Assembly: GCA_029215795.1 (NCBI GenBank)
Contig: JARDYH010000001.1
Span: 180,923,654-180,987,653 of the forward strand
DNA: 64,000 bases
Reading direction: 5' to 3'
Source: Anniella stebbinsi
Lineage: Eukaryota > Chordata > Lepidosauria > Squamata > Anniellidae
Positions 20,961 to 32,816 of this stretch are shown here, piece by piece. The notes below the pieces were generated by a model. It did no database searches. It was not told where the DNA came from and saw only the letters and a list, made by a program, of their open reading frames with translations. Position numbers and translations under genes: made by a program. How positions within the stretch are numbered: the stretch's first letter is position 1; each line of letters starts with the position of its first letter.

Positions 20961-21366
20961 CTGTTCTCTCAGCCTCAGCATCTGTAATGAGGGATAATAA
21001 TACTAGCCTATTACAGGTTTATATGAGGATTATTTAAAATAATATATGTGAAGTGATTTAAATACTGTAGAGCCCTATATAAATGTTAAATCTTATGACT
21101 ATATACGTCTACATTCTGTCAGAGCTAATATAGGATTAGAAGGTCACACCAGAGACTCCTCAATACTTTTTGGCTAAGAAATACCAAGTAGCTGTGTATG
21201 TTAAGAAGAAATACTGATATGGAAATTATTATTTATTTGGGGATTTTGATCATGCTTTTGTTGTAAATCATGCTTGCTCATTTGTACTTCCAGGATAACA
21301 AGAGAATGTACTCATCTTCTCCTCAGAGAAATACATAAAATGTCTCCACACCTGGGGACTTTGCAT

Positions 21367-21686
21367 TAGGCTGACCAGATAAAATCCAGGTCAGGGCTCA
21401 TGTAACTTTAACAGTTCTAGAGAAAAGGGAATTTCAGCCAGTGTCATTTGTATGCAATTAGTTCCTGGTGAAATTCCCTCTTCATCACAACAGTTCAAGG
21501 TGCAGGCACTATACTAGAGTGACCATGTACAAAAGAAGGCAGGGCCCCTGCAACTTTAACTATTGTGATGAAGAGGGAATTTCACCAGGATCTAATTGCA
21601 TACAAATGACACTGGCTGAAATTCCCTTTTCTCTACAACTGTTAAAGTTACATGAGCCCTGACCTGGATTTTAGCTGGTCAGCCTA
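21367..21686. mobile_element. head-to-head foldback MITE (TAGGSTGACCA family)
   Basis: 320 bp flanked by the perfect 8-bp duplication CTTTGCAT (21359-21366 and 21687-21694). It consists of two inverted copies of a roughly 165-bp unit. The unit carries AGGGCTCATGTAACTTTAACAG, GGGAATTTCAGCCAGTGTCA, TTTGTATGCAATTAG, and CTGGTGAAATTCCCTCTTC. Ends are TAGGCTGACCAG. The 8-bp duplication implies hAT-type mobilisation of the double unit as a whole. Confidence 0.85.
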
Positions 21687-21694
21687 CTTTGCAT

Positions 21695-23630
21695 CTACTG
21701 CATGTTACAGGGTCCCCAGCCCAAAATTTAACATTTTGAGAGTGTCATGGACACTCTCACAAAATCACAAATGCTTGTCCATTTATAAAATGGCTATCAT
21801 GGTGGGCATGGCCAGTGACAAAACAGTCATTTCCTAGAAGGCGACCAGTAAGACTGAAAGAAAAGTAACCTGCTCAAGAACTTAAGGACCAGGCATAGAT
21901 GGAGATTGAGCTCCAAAACACACAACCACGCTCTTGAATCCAAATAAAAATGGTGCTGGAGGGCAGCATTTCACTTTGTAGCATGCCAGGCCTACAGGTT
22001 TTTTTAAAAAAAGGAGGGGCAGGGGGCCTGGCAGCTGTCAAGAAAGGTGTCTGTGGGCACACAGGCACTAAATGGAGGATCCCAGCCATAGCAGTCGTGG
22101 AAAAGAAGACGTGTGATTCACTCTCACTTCTTCCACTCCCTCCTAAAGTGCAATTGCCGATAGATTACAATATGTATACTTATGTACTAGCTACTTATAC
22201 GGTTAGCACAATTGCTCATACTGATGTATAACTGTTTATACATATGTATGAACTGCTCAACCATCTAATTTGGGATGCATTTTTTTTAAAAAAAATAGTT
22301 AAAATGGTAACCCTTTTTTTTTTTAAGCAGGCTTCTGTCTAGCTATTAGGATGGGGTGGGGTGGGGGAGTTAGTCCTCCTAAGGACTAAGTTTAACCATC
22401 TGGAAAATGAATAGTACTGCCAGGAACAGTTCTTCCATAGACTTTTACATCCACTGTGAAAATGTGTTCTTGGAATACCAACCGTGTAAGTGAGGTTGGA
22501 AGAAGAGTTGGGCCTTCTGGTCACCAGAATTCTTGCACAGTGATGAATGACAGGTCTGTTTCTGTAAAGCACTTTTTATAATCTCCAGCAAGAGTCAACG
22601 TTCGGAATCACATCATACAGATTAATTATGATTTGAGCGACCCTGATACAGAGGGCAAATTCCACAGAAATGTTTTTACATGTGTACCTCCACAGCAGTC
22701 ATTTCAAAAACCATCTCAAGAATGTAAAGTGTTACATTCCAGCTGGCTTCCCATCCATCAGCCCCACAAGGGAGGCGATGGAACCAAAGATCACACAGCA
22801 TTTTCGCAACAGCCTCCAACATTATTTCTGTAATCTCTGTTTCAGATTACTATACTACTCTATTTCAGTAATCTGGAACCTAATTCTGATCTCACAGGTG
22901 CACAGTTAGCAGCTACAATGATTCCATCCAAATAGGTTTCTTTTCAATTTTTCATTCTGAGCTGTCTAGGGAGACAGGTGACATTTCTGCCTTTTCTTTC
23001 GTTTACCTCTGTCACAACCCTCTAAAACAATACTTTAGGAAATGATAGAAAAGCCACGTTTTTAAAATGTCATGATCACAAACAATCATAGAGATGGCAT
23101 GCTACATTTATTGAACATCACATCAACGATTTCTCTCCTCTCCACTAATGGTGTTTAGAAACTTCAGAAGTTTCCACCTCCATCTCCATCAAGTGCAGAT
23201 GGGGGACCTTGCATGGTATATTGAACATGCATTGTTCTGCCGACATTCTTTGTCATATTATTTGAAAAAGATAAAGAAACACAAGTTGCGAAAGACCTGA
23301 GGCCAAGAGGAGTTTTCACAGATCTCTACAGATCTGAGGGTTTAGATAATTATCTCCTAAAATTCAAACATCTCAAAAGACAGTAGTTTGCTGCCACCAA
23401 TACAAGTACATACAATAATTAATTTTATATCCTCCAAGAAATTAGGGATGCCTGTTTCTTCAAAATATGTATTTTCCAGCACAATGAAGCATATAAAGTA
23501 ACAGCCAAGTATAGTCATTAATTGATTCTATACCACCTCCAACTTGGAGCAGCTTGATCCAAGCTATGTGCCCTTTCTTCAGACATCAGATAATCAAAGC
23601 AAGAAAGAGAAGGAAGAGCAAGAGTCCTCA
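21695..23630. other. mostly unique non-coding DNA
   Basis: Homopolymer runs at 22001-22010 and 22311-22325. No recognised repeats or genes. Confidence 0.35.
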
Positions 23631-23639
23631 GTCCATCAG

Positions 23640-23829
23640 GACAGGATTGGGGGTTCTGCCAGCTTAGAAGCTGGGGAACATGGGTGGGAGGGTGCTGCTG
23701 CACCCGTGTCCTGCTTGTGGGTCCCTGGTCAACAGCTGGTCGGCCCCTGTGTGAACAGAATGCTGGACTAGATGGATGTGCCCTTGGTCTGATCCAGCAT
23801 GGCTCTTCTCATGTCCTTTTATTCTTAAG
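23640..23829 (+). mobile_element. CR1-like LINE/SINE 3' end
   Basis: Contains GGGAGGGTGCTGCTGCACC, GCTGGACTAGATGGATG and GGTCTGATCCAGCATGGCTC, and ends in a degenerate TTCTTATG-type octamer tail. A second, shorter copy is at 30358-30515. Confidence 0.75.
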
Positions 23830-25865
23830 CTCTTACAAAATCCCTACTACCAGGAGGTTTGTTTATTTTTTCAATATTTATAGTTTAGCTATACAATAAT
23901 AAAATATACTAAAATACTGTAACATCAGCAAACAAACAGCAGCAGCAAAACCCACACTGGAAAATGCTAACTAAAAAGTATCTGCCAGAATAGCACAGTT
24001 TTAAAAGCAGAGAAGGAACCAGATAAACCTATCTTGAAAGGCTATTCTACAGTTCAGATGCCATAACAGAGAAGGCTTTCTCACTTGACCCTACCAACCA
24101 CACCTTTGTAGACAGAGTAATAAACAGGAGAGCCTCAAAAACTGAATGGTGATCTTAGACCTCCATCATACCTGATCCCCCCCACCCCCCAGTTTCCTCC
24201 GCGTTTTTTTTTTTTACCTCTGAGGCAGAAACGCGTCCAGCTTATGATTCCTTTCACCTGAATATGCTGCTCTTTCGCTCCTTGGTTCATTAGCTCCTCG
24301 GCTCCACTCCACCCCACCCCTCCCCTTCTCTTTCTCCCTCCAGTCAGTTCCTGGCATTGTGGCTTATTGGGCCATCAGTTGTGGCTTCCTTGTTGGATGC
24401 AGTTGTGGGGTAATTATGTTTAAAATGCAGAGTAAGAAGAGGAAGCAGCAAAGTGTGACTCTCATGCTGAGCCCGTGCCAGATCCTTCAGTCTTAATGGG
24501 AAATCATACTCCTCCTCACCAAGGTGTTGAAGCTGGACAATGACATCATGTGGGGCAGGGGGAGTTCTTTGGCCCCAAAGAACTTAACTGAGGGGATTAC
24601 TTCTGCTCAGTCTGAAGATGGTGTCTGTCCCTAGGTTGTTCAGGATGAACCTGGTTTCACTAACAAGATGGCATCTGTATAAATGCCAGAGCCTGTTGGA
24701 CTTGGTTGGACATCAAGTTCAGAAACACATTCAGCTATATTTATAGTTCAGTTAAACAGCTCTATCCCCATAATTACTTTCTAGAGAACACTAGCCGTAA
24801 ATGACTGAAAGTTTAATTTGGTGACTGTATATTGGTATCATTTTTGGGAAAGCCTTATCTTGGTTTTCATATTTATGCAGTTAATTGCAATCAATACACT
24901 AAGAAACTATTTGGTTCTAGGGAACATCACATTATCTGTTGAAGGAATAAACTATAATGCTGATTATGCAAATATTCTATACCAAGAGCAGTTATTGCAA
25001 TATTTTCTGGAGTACACATCATTATACTGTAGTGAATAAAAAGTATAACGAAGCCCTAGTAATTACCATTTTAAAGTATAATAAATGCTTCACAATGTAC
25101 TTGAATATAAATCATATTCTTATAGCCAGTGTGGTACAACTGGTTTGGGGGTTTTAATTCTAAAACCTACATTATTTTTCATTTCAACATGGTAGCAAAT
25201 TACTTATGCCAAATACTTGTAGATATAAATTGAAACTATGCATTTTTATTTTTATTTTATTTATTTTTTGCAAATACATGCTATAAGAATGATGACTGGG
25301 CTAATGTAGTATCTGTTTGCCATCTTATTTTTTTTAGAAACAATCAATAAGGTTTTTTTAAAAAAAAACATATCTTGAACCCAAGCATGATGACATTTAT
25401 GTGATCAAATGCTTGTTTAGCTTCAAATGCTATAATTTTAGGGATTTAACTCAGAATGAAACATATCCACTGCTGGGCAGAAATCTATTCATTTTTAAAA
25501 TCAGCTTTCTTTGTGGGCAGTAAACAGGCTCTCACTAAAACTTGTGCATGATTTTAATTACAGATAAGTTTCTCTTTTAAAGGCCAAAGCATTCATGCTC
25601 AGGTTGCTAAGCTGAATTCAATACATCTATATGTTAAAGGTAGAAAACTAATGTGTAAACAGGGAAAGTATTGGAACCAATTGCTGTTAATTTGGTTTTG
25701 ATCAATTCACATTGACTGCACTTTACATGCAAATGAGAAGTGTACCAGGCCAGGCCAGATGAAAATAGCTGGGATCTGAAGAATTGTTGGTTTTTTGTAA
25801 ATTATTTAAACTAGTAGGTAGAAAAGAAGGCAAAGCAACAGGCAGTTAAGAATAAAGTTTGCAAT
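23830..25865. other. unique non-coding DNA
   Basis: Includes a C/T-rich part at 24170-24350 and repeat-free AT-rich sequence from 24700 on. 25500-25800 has long low-complexity-free stretches that could be conserved, but nothing specific is recognised. Confidence 0.35.
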
Positions 25866-26012
25866 TCATAGAATAGTAGAGTCGGAAGGGGCCTATAAGG
25901 CCATCGAGTACAACCCCCTGCTCAATACAGGAATCCACCTTAAAGTATACCTGACAGGTAGCTGTCCAGCTACCTCTTGAATGTCTCTAGTGTGGGAGAG
26001 CCCACGAACTCT
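25866..26012 (-). mobile_element. CR1 LINE 3' end
   Basis: On the plus strand it starts CATAGAATAGTAGAGTCGGAAGGGGCC, and includes CCCCTGCTCAATACAGGAATCC and GCTGTCCAGCTACCTCTTGAATG. This is the complement of the CR1 3' end at 1-393. Diverged. Confidence 0.88.
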
Positions 26013-26040
26013 GGACCCGGTCCAAAGATATACATAGTAA

Positions 26041-26355
26041 TCCACAAATTATGGCAAACCTGACCACATACTGGGCTACTTTGATGCTAGTGGACTTATC
26101 CTTGCAGCAATTCTCCAAATATTCCCAGCCCTACCACAACAACTTGATATGGATTTTCAAAGCAGTCAAGTTCCCATTCAATGTATGTCCATTCTTTTGT
26201 CCATTCTGGGTGCTCTGCAGTCTCCAAACCTACATGAAATGGCAAGATATGACATGAAGATTTTGGAAATGGCCTTCAGTTTATATCACACTGATCTTAA
26301 AAGATTAAGCAAAATGTTTTGGCTGTGGTCATTGCTGGTGAAAATATTTTTATGA
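26041..26355 (+). other. open frame with coding-like composition, unidentified
   Basis: A frame of about 105 codons reads STNYGKPDHILGYFDASG, then LILAAILQIFPALPQQLDMDF, and continues LSILGALQSPNLHEMARYDM and KILEMAFSLYHTDLKRL before a stop at 26353. The Leu/Ile-rich alternation and lack of low-complexity residues suggest an alpha-helical repeat protein fragment such as a HEAT/ARM-type piece, perhaps an old retrocopy or exon. There is no initiating Met at the start (the first in-frame Met starts 26149) and no family I can name. It could be chance. Confidence 0.25.
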
Positions 26356-27659
26356 GCTGATTCCTAAAACCACAGGGCAAGTCAGGGCATATATAACTTG
26401 AATCAATGGTTTAGAGCCATGATCTTTATTTCTTAAAATGGCAATGGTGTTAAAAGAGAACAAGCTTGAAGTTCCAGTTAGTAAAGTTATGAAGTTAAAT
26501 ATTGGGGGGGGGGGGGGGGAGGGAATAAAGGAAGTAGTACTATATTTTGCATTTTAATGTGTGACTATTGAGCTGTATTGAACAAGGTTTTAAATAGGGA
26601 TAGGCTGCACAGTCCATGCTAGTTGATCATTACAGATCCATCTCAGTGAGCAATAAAATAAAATAAGAAATAGAAATGCCAATATAAATGGTGTAAAAAT
26701 AACCATCGAGAGGACCCCTATCCTTGGTGTGAGAAAGGGTTGTTGCAAGCGTGTCCTTGTTTTCATCTGTGAAATGTTGGAGAAATTATAATAGGGCTGG
26801 CCCATGTTCGAGCCAGACTCCCCTCCCCTTCACCCCTATTTTGTTTCTCATTTTCCGTGGATCAAAAATCAGCATAACAAATTGTTATAGAAATAGAGGT
26901 TTCACTTTTAGAAAACACTGTGGAGGACTAAATGTCCGAAATACCTCTAAAACATTTATCCCATTTATTCAACATTTTAGAGTTAAACCCTAAGCACAAT
27001 TTACCTGGTAAAATTGCTAAACTAATCCATTAGGGCATATATGTCTGTGCCAAATCACTTCGTAGGGAGTTTTTCCTCCCCCTCCCTGCCACAATTAGGC
27101 ATTTTCAGCTCCCAAATGTAGAAAGAAAAGCTAATATTACTTAACAGTTGTATTCCCAGTATGTTATCACCACAACGATAACTCAAACAATTGCAATCAT
27201 TTACAATAATATACTTTCTAAGTGGTTAACCATAGTTTTAATAAAATTTTGTTCCCAAAGTATTACACTGATGACTCACAATAAGTAGTGAATGTTGCAT
27301 TATGGCGGTGTATTTGGTTTTGTCCAAGCATAATTTCACAAAGCGTCAAACCATTTTTATAACAGCATGAGGTTAATATATTGTATATTGTTTCATGTAG
27401 TGGCTTGGTTGGGATTGGACTCAGTGGTTGTTTTATAATAGAATGAAGGCAACATGAAGATTACATGCTATGCAATTTGTGCCATAATTTTCTAGTACTG
27501 CTGGCTATGAATAAAATTTGTTTCCAGCCATTTTGAGTCATTTATTACACTGGTACCACAATCCAAAGCATTTACACAGAAGCAAGACCTACTGACTTAA
27601 GTAAAATATACTTCTATGCAAGTGTGCTTAGTACCTAAGCATAACAGAGGCCTATTGCA
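26356..27659. other. unique AT-rich non-coding DNA with poly(G) run
   Basis: A G15 run lies at 26505-26519. No repeat family or gene recognised. Confidence 0.35.
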
Positions 27660-28640
27660 TGGGTGGAAATAAAGAGATGAGACATGTAAGTATGGTATAA
27701 AATTGGGCCACATTTATTCAAATTAGACTGCAAAGGACTAACTGGGCAGCCAGCTAAACTCAGCCAGCAAGTAGCTGGGCTGTTATTGGGTGAAAACATC
27801 CCAATTCTATCTAGTGGTGTCAGCTGATCACCACCGACAGGACTGCCCCTTTTGGGGAGGGGAGGCCTTCCTGTGTCACCCCCTCCCAGGCCGAAACACC
27901 AGGTTGGTGAGGAGAGTTGGCCTCACAGGTAACCCTTATCCCCCCCCACTGGGGCCATAAAACCCTCAGCAGGAGGCCCTTGGGATTACCACTCACTGTC
28001 ATGGTGTCACAGAATGCACACCACCCTGAATTCCCTCATTGTGCCCACCCCCAGCCACAGGTTCCCCCCACCTGTGCCAAATTATTTCCCACAGGCTCTT
28101 TTGCAAATTGGTAAGGAGGTTTCCATTGCCCAAATCAGACAGATGAACACCATCTTGTCTGTAGAGCTCCCTCCTAGTCTGTAAAATCCTAGGGTGTGAT
28201 ACAATGGCATCGCTCTGGCTGCTCAAGCTCCAGGCGATCTGCCTGTTCACTTTCTTGCGGGCCCGAACCAAGGCCCACGGGTTCCAACCGTCCCTCCAGA
28301 TCATTTTGGGAATCAAGCTGGACCATAAAATTGTAACTCCCAGCCAATGGTGCCGGATCAACTGAAAAACAGCCAAAGTCTGCAAGATGAGTGTTTGCCC
28401 TTCAGCAAATCAAGGTCGTTGCCGCCAAGATGTAAAACTAAGACTTGTGGCGGACAACGCACCAAACCTTTCTGAAAGGTTTGGTGGTCCGACCACATGC
28501 CTTGCCCTCCCAGCCACTGGCCACTGGCACACCAGCTGAGTCCCATCTGAGAACCGCAGCTTGATTTGGCAGCCCTCCGTCCGGCCCAGAACACCATGCT
28601 GTGCCCACAAATGAGTACCTGCATGGGTCCATGCAATCTT
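27660..28640 (-). mobile_element. 3' part of a retrotransposon with an SGNH-hydrolase domain
   Basis: On the minus strand a broken SGNH-hydrolase-like frame (about 28000-28636) is followed by an untranslated part with AATAAATGTGGCCC near 27705-27719 and a second ATAAAG near 27670, as at the 3' end of a retroelement. SGNH-type frames are known from some vertebrate DIRS/Ngaro-type tyrosine-recombinase retrotransposons. No recombinase or RT is present here, so the copy is 5'-truncated. The exact superfamily is an inference. Confidence 0.6.
27999..28636 (-). pseudogene. SGNH-hydrolase-like retroelement protein, frameshifted
   Basis: The N-terminal piece (28358-28636) has ICGHSMVFWAGRRA (block I, GxS) at about 28585-28620 and LHLGGNDLDLL (block III, GGND) at 28408-28440. 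After a frameshift near 28390 the second piece (27999-28385) has LIPKMIWRDGWNP and, at 28117-28152, DGVHLSDLG, the block V DxxH with the catalytic Asp and His. So Ser, Asn, Asp and His of an SGNH esterase-type site are all visible over about 210 codons. The substrate is unknown. A frameshift and no visible recombinase make it a pseudogene. Confidence 0.7.
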
Positions 28641-28819
28641 TCATACTGCTACATCCTGCTTGGTGTGGCTCCTGCCTTTCATATATCGCTTTCATACTGC
28701 TTTCATAGTGCAATATCCTGCTTTGTGTAGATTAGGCCCCAGTGTCACTCTGCTATAAAATAGGATGTCTCTAGAACATGTAAAAGATATAAATGCTTAA
28801 TTCCTTAATACTACATGTG

Positions 28820-29604
28820 TGTCTTGGATTCCCGTTCTCTCCGGCATTCACACGTGCTGGCAAACTGACATGGGACACCCCATCAGTGAGACTTCTTTTA
28901 TTCAGGGAAATCTCACGGTGAAAAGCTTCATGGTTACACACTTCCAAAATACTTAAAGCTGATTGATGTCCAGAAAGCTCTAGACTTCAAGATAATGTAC
29001 AGTCAAAATGCTATTCAAACCCGACCAAGGGAGGGGAAAGATTCCTGATACAATCCTTCAGGCAATCTCAATGGGGAATTCTTGAAAGGCTTAACAAACC
29101 ATCTCAAGAGAGTTAGTCCAAACTTGGCCACCTCACGGGGTGGGTAAAAATCTCAGGCACAAGAACTCCAATGAACATACTTTAGCACTGGGAACTCCCT
29201 GCCACCTGACCCTAGCAGGGAAAAGTCCAATGGTCATTTTGTAAACTGCCCAGAGAGCTTCGGCTATGGGGCGGTATATAAATGTAATAAATAAAATAAT
29301 TAAATGAATAAAAATTCCAGCCTGCCAAATGATAAGATGACCTCAAACACACAATCCACAGCAAACACAAGCTCAAGACTATGAAAAGCCTCACAGTACT
29401 TTTCATGGCACAGCCCTTAGAAATCCAAAGTCCAAATAGAAGAGAATCCATGTGCAGAGTGCTTTCAAAGTCGAAAACAGGGATGGATCCAAACAGGGAT
29501 GGATTTCAGGCAATGAGTCGAAAGATATTCCTAGCAAAGGCTCCACGCTTTTGTTCCAGATTATAAAGGGAGATTTGGGCCTGTTCAAAACCACTTGACA
29601 GACA
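28820..29604 (-). mobile_element. LTR-like repeat, copy 2, with L2 tail inserted
   Basis: Matches 6951-7666 from TGTCTTGGATTCCC to TTGACAGACA. It keeps the minus-strand AATAAA near 28894-28900 and the TATA-like box near 29560-29566. An L2 tail interrupts it at 29228-29312. Next to GGCATTCACAC it carries ten or so extra bases (GTGCTGGCAA) absent from copy 1. Confidence 0.55.
29228..29312 (+). mobile_element. L2-type LINE 3' tail inside the LTR-like repeat
   Basis: Contains GTAAACTGCCCAGAGAGC, TTCGGCTATGGGGCGGTATA and a TAATAAA tail. The uninterrupted LTR-like copy at 7.37 kb lacks it (AAAAGTCC then TTCACTCAAATCCCAGCC). Confidence 0.8.
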
Positions 29605-29689
29605 ATAGCAGTATTCCACATGATAAGCTTTCTGCTGTTAACATGGAATTGGGAGAGCATGGTGGCAAAGGTGATGATTGTTGAAAGTG

Positions 29690-29825
29690 TGCCAGGCAGG
29701 ATCCATGCTACTGCTTTAAAACATTTTATAACAGCAATGACAACTGTTCGGGCCCAGGACACACTCCATAGACAGTTCTGAAACCATTTTCAAAGTGTCA
29801 TATCCTGCTTGGTGTAGATCTGGCC
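29690..29825. repeat. hAT-like MITE end, family C
   Basis: Shares with 54510-54642 the words CTACTGCTTTAAAA, TTATAACAG and TGACAACTGTT, and CCATTTTCAAAGTGTCATATCCTGCTTGGTGTAGAT. A further end with ATATCCTGCTTTGTGTAGAT is at 28708-28738. Direction and full extent are uncertain. Confidence 0.5.
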
Positions 29826-30037
29826 AAGTGTCTCCTTGTGTTGAAAGAAGTGTTGCTGGCACGAATTCTGTTTTGTGCTATTGTATCCAGTTTACTGAGA
29901 TCGTGTAAAATGGGTGTGTTTGTTCACTTTTTCACTTTCTCTTTATATTTTTATGGATGAATTGCTGGAGGAGAAGGTTATCAATGGCTACTGATGGTTA
30001 TGTGCTCCCTCCAGTATCCAAGGCAGTAAGCCAGTGT

Positions 30038-30357
30038 TAGGCTGACCCTATGAAAAGGAGGACAGGGCTCATGTAACTTTAACAGTTGTAGAGAAAAGGG
30101 AATTTCAGCCAGTGTAATTTGTATGCAGTTTGTTCCTGGTGAAATTCCCTCTTCATCACAACAGTTAAAGTTGCAGGGGCCCTGCCTTCTTTTGTATATG
30201 GTCACTCTAGTATAGTGCCTGCAACTTTAACTGTTGTGATGAGGAGGGAATTTCACCAGGTACTAATTGCATACAAATGACTCCAGCTGAAATTCACCTT
30301 TGTCTACAACTGTTAAAGTTACATGAGCTCTGTCCTCCTTTTCATATGGTCAGCCTA
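30038..30357. mobile_element. head-to-head foldback MITE (TAGGSTGACCA family)
   Basis: Same two-unit inverted structure as 21367-21686, with ends TAGGCTGACC / GGTCAGCCTA and the junction TATGGTCACTCTAGTATAGTGCC. Flanks GCCAGTGT and GCATGCGT match at only five of eight positions, so the target duplication is unproven. A CR1-like 3' end lies directly right of it. Confidence 0.75.
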
Positions 30358-30515
30358 GCATGCGTGCACCAGTTGCTGGGGAATATGGGTGGGAGGGTGC
30401 TGTTGCACCATGTCTTGCTTTGTTGGTTCCTGGTCGACAGTCAGTCGGCCACTGTGTGACAGAGTGTGGGACTAGATGGACTAGCGTGGCACTTCTTATG
30501 TTCTTATGCTTAATT
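30358..30515 (+). mobile_element. CR1-like LINE/SINE 3' end
   Basis: Contains GGGAGGGTGCTGTTGCACC and GGGACTAGATGGACTAG and ends CTTCTTATGTTCTTATG, an octamer tail. Related to 23640-23829 and internally deleted before the tail. Confidence 0.75.
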
Positions 30516-31617
30516 CTATGTGGACCATTTCTCCCCACCCTACCCTATGCGCGCATGTAATTGCTCAACAATTCCAAAGGGTTCTATCCTTAAAAGCAGC
30601 CTAAAGTTGATTTAAAATAAAAATAAATTTTAAAAAGGAGAGGAAGGGCAGGTGGATGTGGGGGAGCATAGCACTAAATTAACTTGTCAGGGATGGAAAA
30701 CCTACAGAAGGATACCAGTAACTCCAGAATCCACATTTTGGGATCTGAGAGTGCATCCATTGAGCTCACCATAGTGCCTTGGGGCCTTGAAGCTGAGCTT
30801 TCCGGTCCACATAATTGGCAAGGACTGCTTGGAGAAGCTCACAGCCTTTGCCGCCTGTAATTATGTGCTGGGTATGGGACATGGGAAGGTTGCAGCTGAA
30901 CAAAATAGTTGAATGTGAAATTGGGGGTGAGGGATCAATCCTCTGTTTTAGCCCTGTTTTCTTTGTTACTTTGCATGGTAAATTGATACAGCGCATGTAT
31001 AGTTACTAAGGCTAAAATCCTGTTTCACTGAATTCACTGGGTTTTCCTTGATAGTGGGCATGTATGGGATTGCACTGTAAATTGCTATAAAGCTCCCTCT
31101 AACTCACTGTATGGCTGCCTCCATATGTACATGGGAGGGGAGATGGCTTCTGCCCCTACAATACAATTACCTAGAAAACAATAATACGATATCCTACAGC
31201 TGCTGCCTCTTTCTGGGAATGAGAGAGATTTTTTTATCTTGTGCAGCAGGTCCCACTCTTTCTAGTTGCTTTTTTTGGCATGCAGTCAGAAAATTTCATG
31301 TTGAAGCATGGGCAATTTTGACTTTCAGAGAATGAATGTGTATGTAGCATGGGCAAAAGGAAAATATCTTGACTAAACTAGTTGTCCTTACAGTGTAAAG
31401 CAGTCGCATCTTAATGGGAATACTGGCATTTTATAATATGGCTTAACTGAATGCAAGGGTAGTATACATAGGTAGGCAACTCTTGGCTGTTCCTTAAAGG
31501 GGTATGGAATAGGCTGCACATAAAGGGTCCATGAACTGTACAGAACAACTAGGTTCTTTCTCTTGGATAACCCCTCCCGAATTCCCCATTTGCCTTTTGT
31601 TTATACACAGGGATATC
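30516..31617. other. mostly unique non-coding DNA
   Basis: 31005-31085 has a weak match to the palindromic repeat described at 60838. No genes recognised. Confidence 0.35.
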
Positions 31618-31785
31618 TGGTCACTCGACAACAGAGGGCAGGGCTCCTGCAGCTTTAACTCTTGTGATGAAGAGGGAATTTCACTAGGAGCTGCATGCAT
31701 ACAAACGACACCTGCTGAAATTCCCTTTTCTATACAACCGTTAAAGATACAGGAGCCCTGTCCTCCTTTTCATATGATCACCCTG
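31618..31785. mobile_element. single-unit MITE of the TAGGSTGACCA family
   Basis: Only one unit of the family is present: CAGGGCTCCTGCAGCTTTAAC, GAGGGAATTTCAC, CTGAAATTCCCTTTTC, AGGAGCCCTGTCCTCC. This is the plain form from which the double foldback copies could be built. Termini are degraded. Confidence 0.7.
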
Positions 31786-32479
31786 TTTTAAAGCTGCTCA
31801 GCCTTTCAGACAAGAGAATAACTTTGGTTATTTCACTTGCATGTGATACAGTTATTATGTAAAATGTTCTTGAGTCTTGAATCTAACCTGCTTCTGAAAC
31901 AATCATGCTTAAAATCCCTATACTAATGCAGTACTGTGTTCTGGCAGTCTTGTTGTTAGCCTCTTCAGTATAATTATTATTTTCTTAGATTAATGGTAAA
32001 GAACTAGGTGATGAAAATCACAATACATTTGAAATAAGCCCAGTGTTTGAGATTGCACTTAAAAGGAACTTGCCTGTGAATTTGCTTCCATGGGTCTGCT
32101 GTGGTGGGGACTAGCAATTGCACTGGGGATCTGACCTGTTTGTAATAGCCAGAAGTGCAGAATGAGATACTGCTGGACCCAGAGTCCAGCCAACTGAGAA
32201 TATGAGCTTTTCTTTTTTTTAAAAAAAAGTATCCTGGTCTTTATGGCTGCAAAGATGTCATTGGAAGTGTGTCACAATGCCTGCTTGAAATTTTAGTATT
32301 TGATTTCTTTGATGGTGATGTAACGTTTTTAAGAGAAACTTTGCAGAAATACATTCAGAATGCCAAAAAGAAAGTGGAAATTACAGCTGCAATATAATTA
32401 CAAGAAAATGGCTTGTAAGGATTTTTACCGTTTCCTGTGCGTTTCCTGTTAAACACCCCCACCCCTTTGAAGAAAAATA

Positions 32480-32739
32480 AGATGCAGTGAAAAATATTCC
32501 AGTGCTTATTGGGAGGAAGAAAAGTCTTAAAATTTGTACAGCAACTAAAAGTAAATGTTAATTTCTGATACATTGAATGTCTCACTTGTTCTTAATATTA
32601 ACATACTATGTAGAACATATTATGTCTTAATTGTGAGGTGTAGAATTAGACATGTGACCAAGGCCACACCCCCTTGGGGTTGGACATGTTGGGATGGGCA
32701 CACCTCCTCCTTTTTGGTTTCCAAAATATGGTCAGCCTA
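32480..32739 (-). repeat. MITE family D, uninterrupted copy
   Basis: In minus orientation it begins TAGGCTGACCATATTTTGGAAACC and includes GTCCAACCCCAAGGGGGTG, TCACATGTCTAATT and AGACATTCAATGTATC. The same series is split by a hAT element at 58494-59660. The TAGGCTGACCA-like end relates it to the MITEs above. Confidence 0.65.
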
Positions 32740-32816
32740 CATGTAAGCCAACTTGGGTTCCTTGCAGGAGGAAAAAAGGTGGGATATAAATATAATAAAT
32801 TAATAAATAAAAGCCA
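32740..32816 (+). repeat. LINE/SINE-type 3' tail
   Basis: AAGCCAACTTGGGTTCC, AGGTGGGATATAAATA and an AATAAATTAATAAATA tail, the common reptile LINE/SINE terminal pattern. A similar tail is at 54960-55045. Confidence 0.5.
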
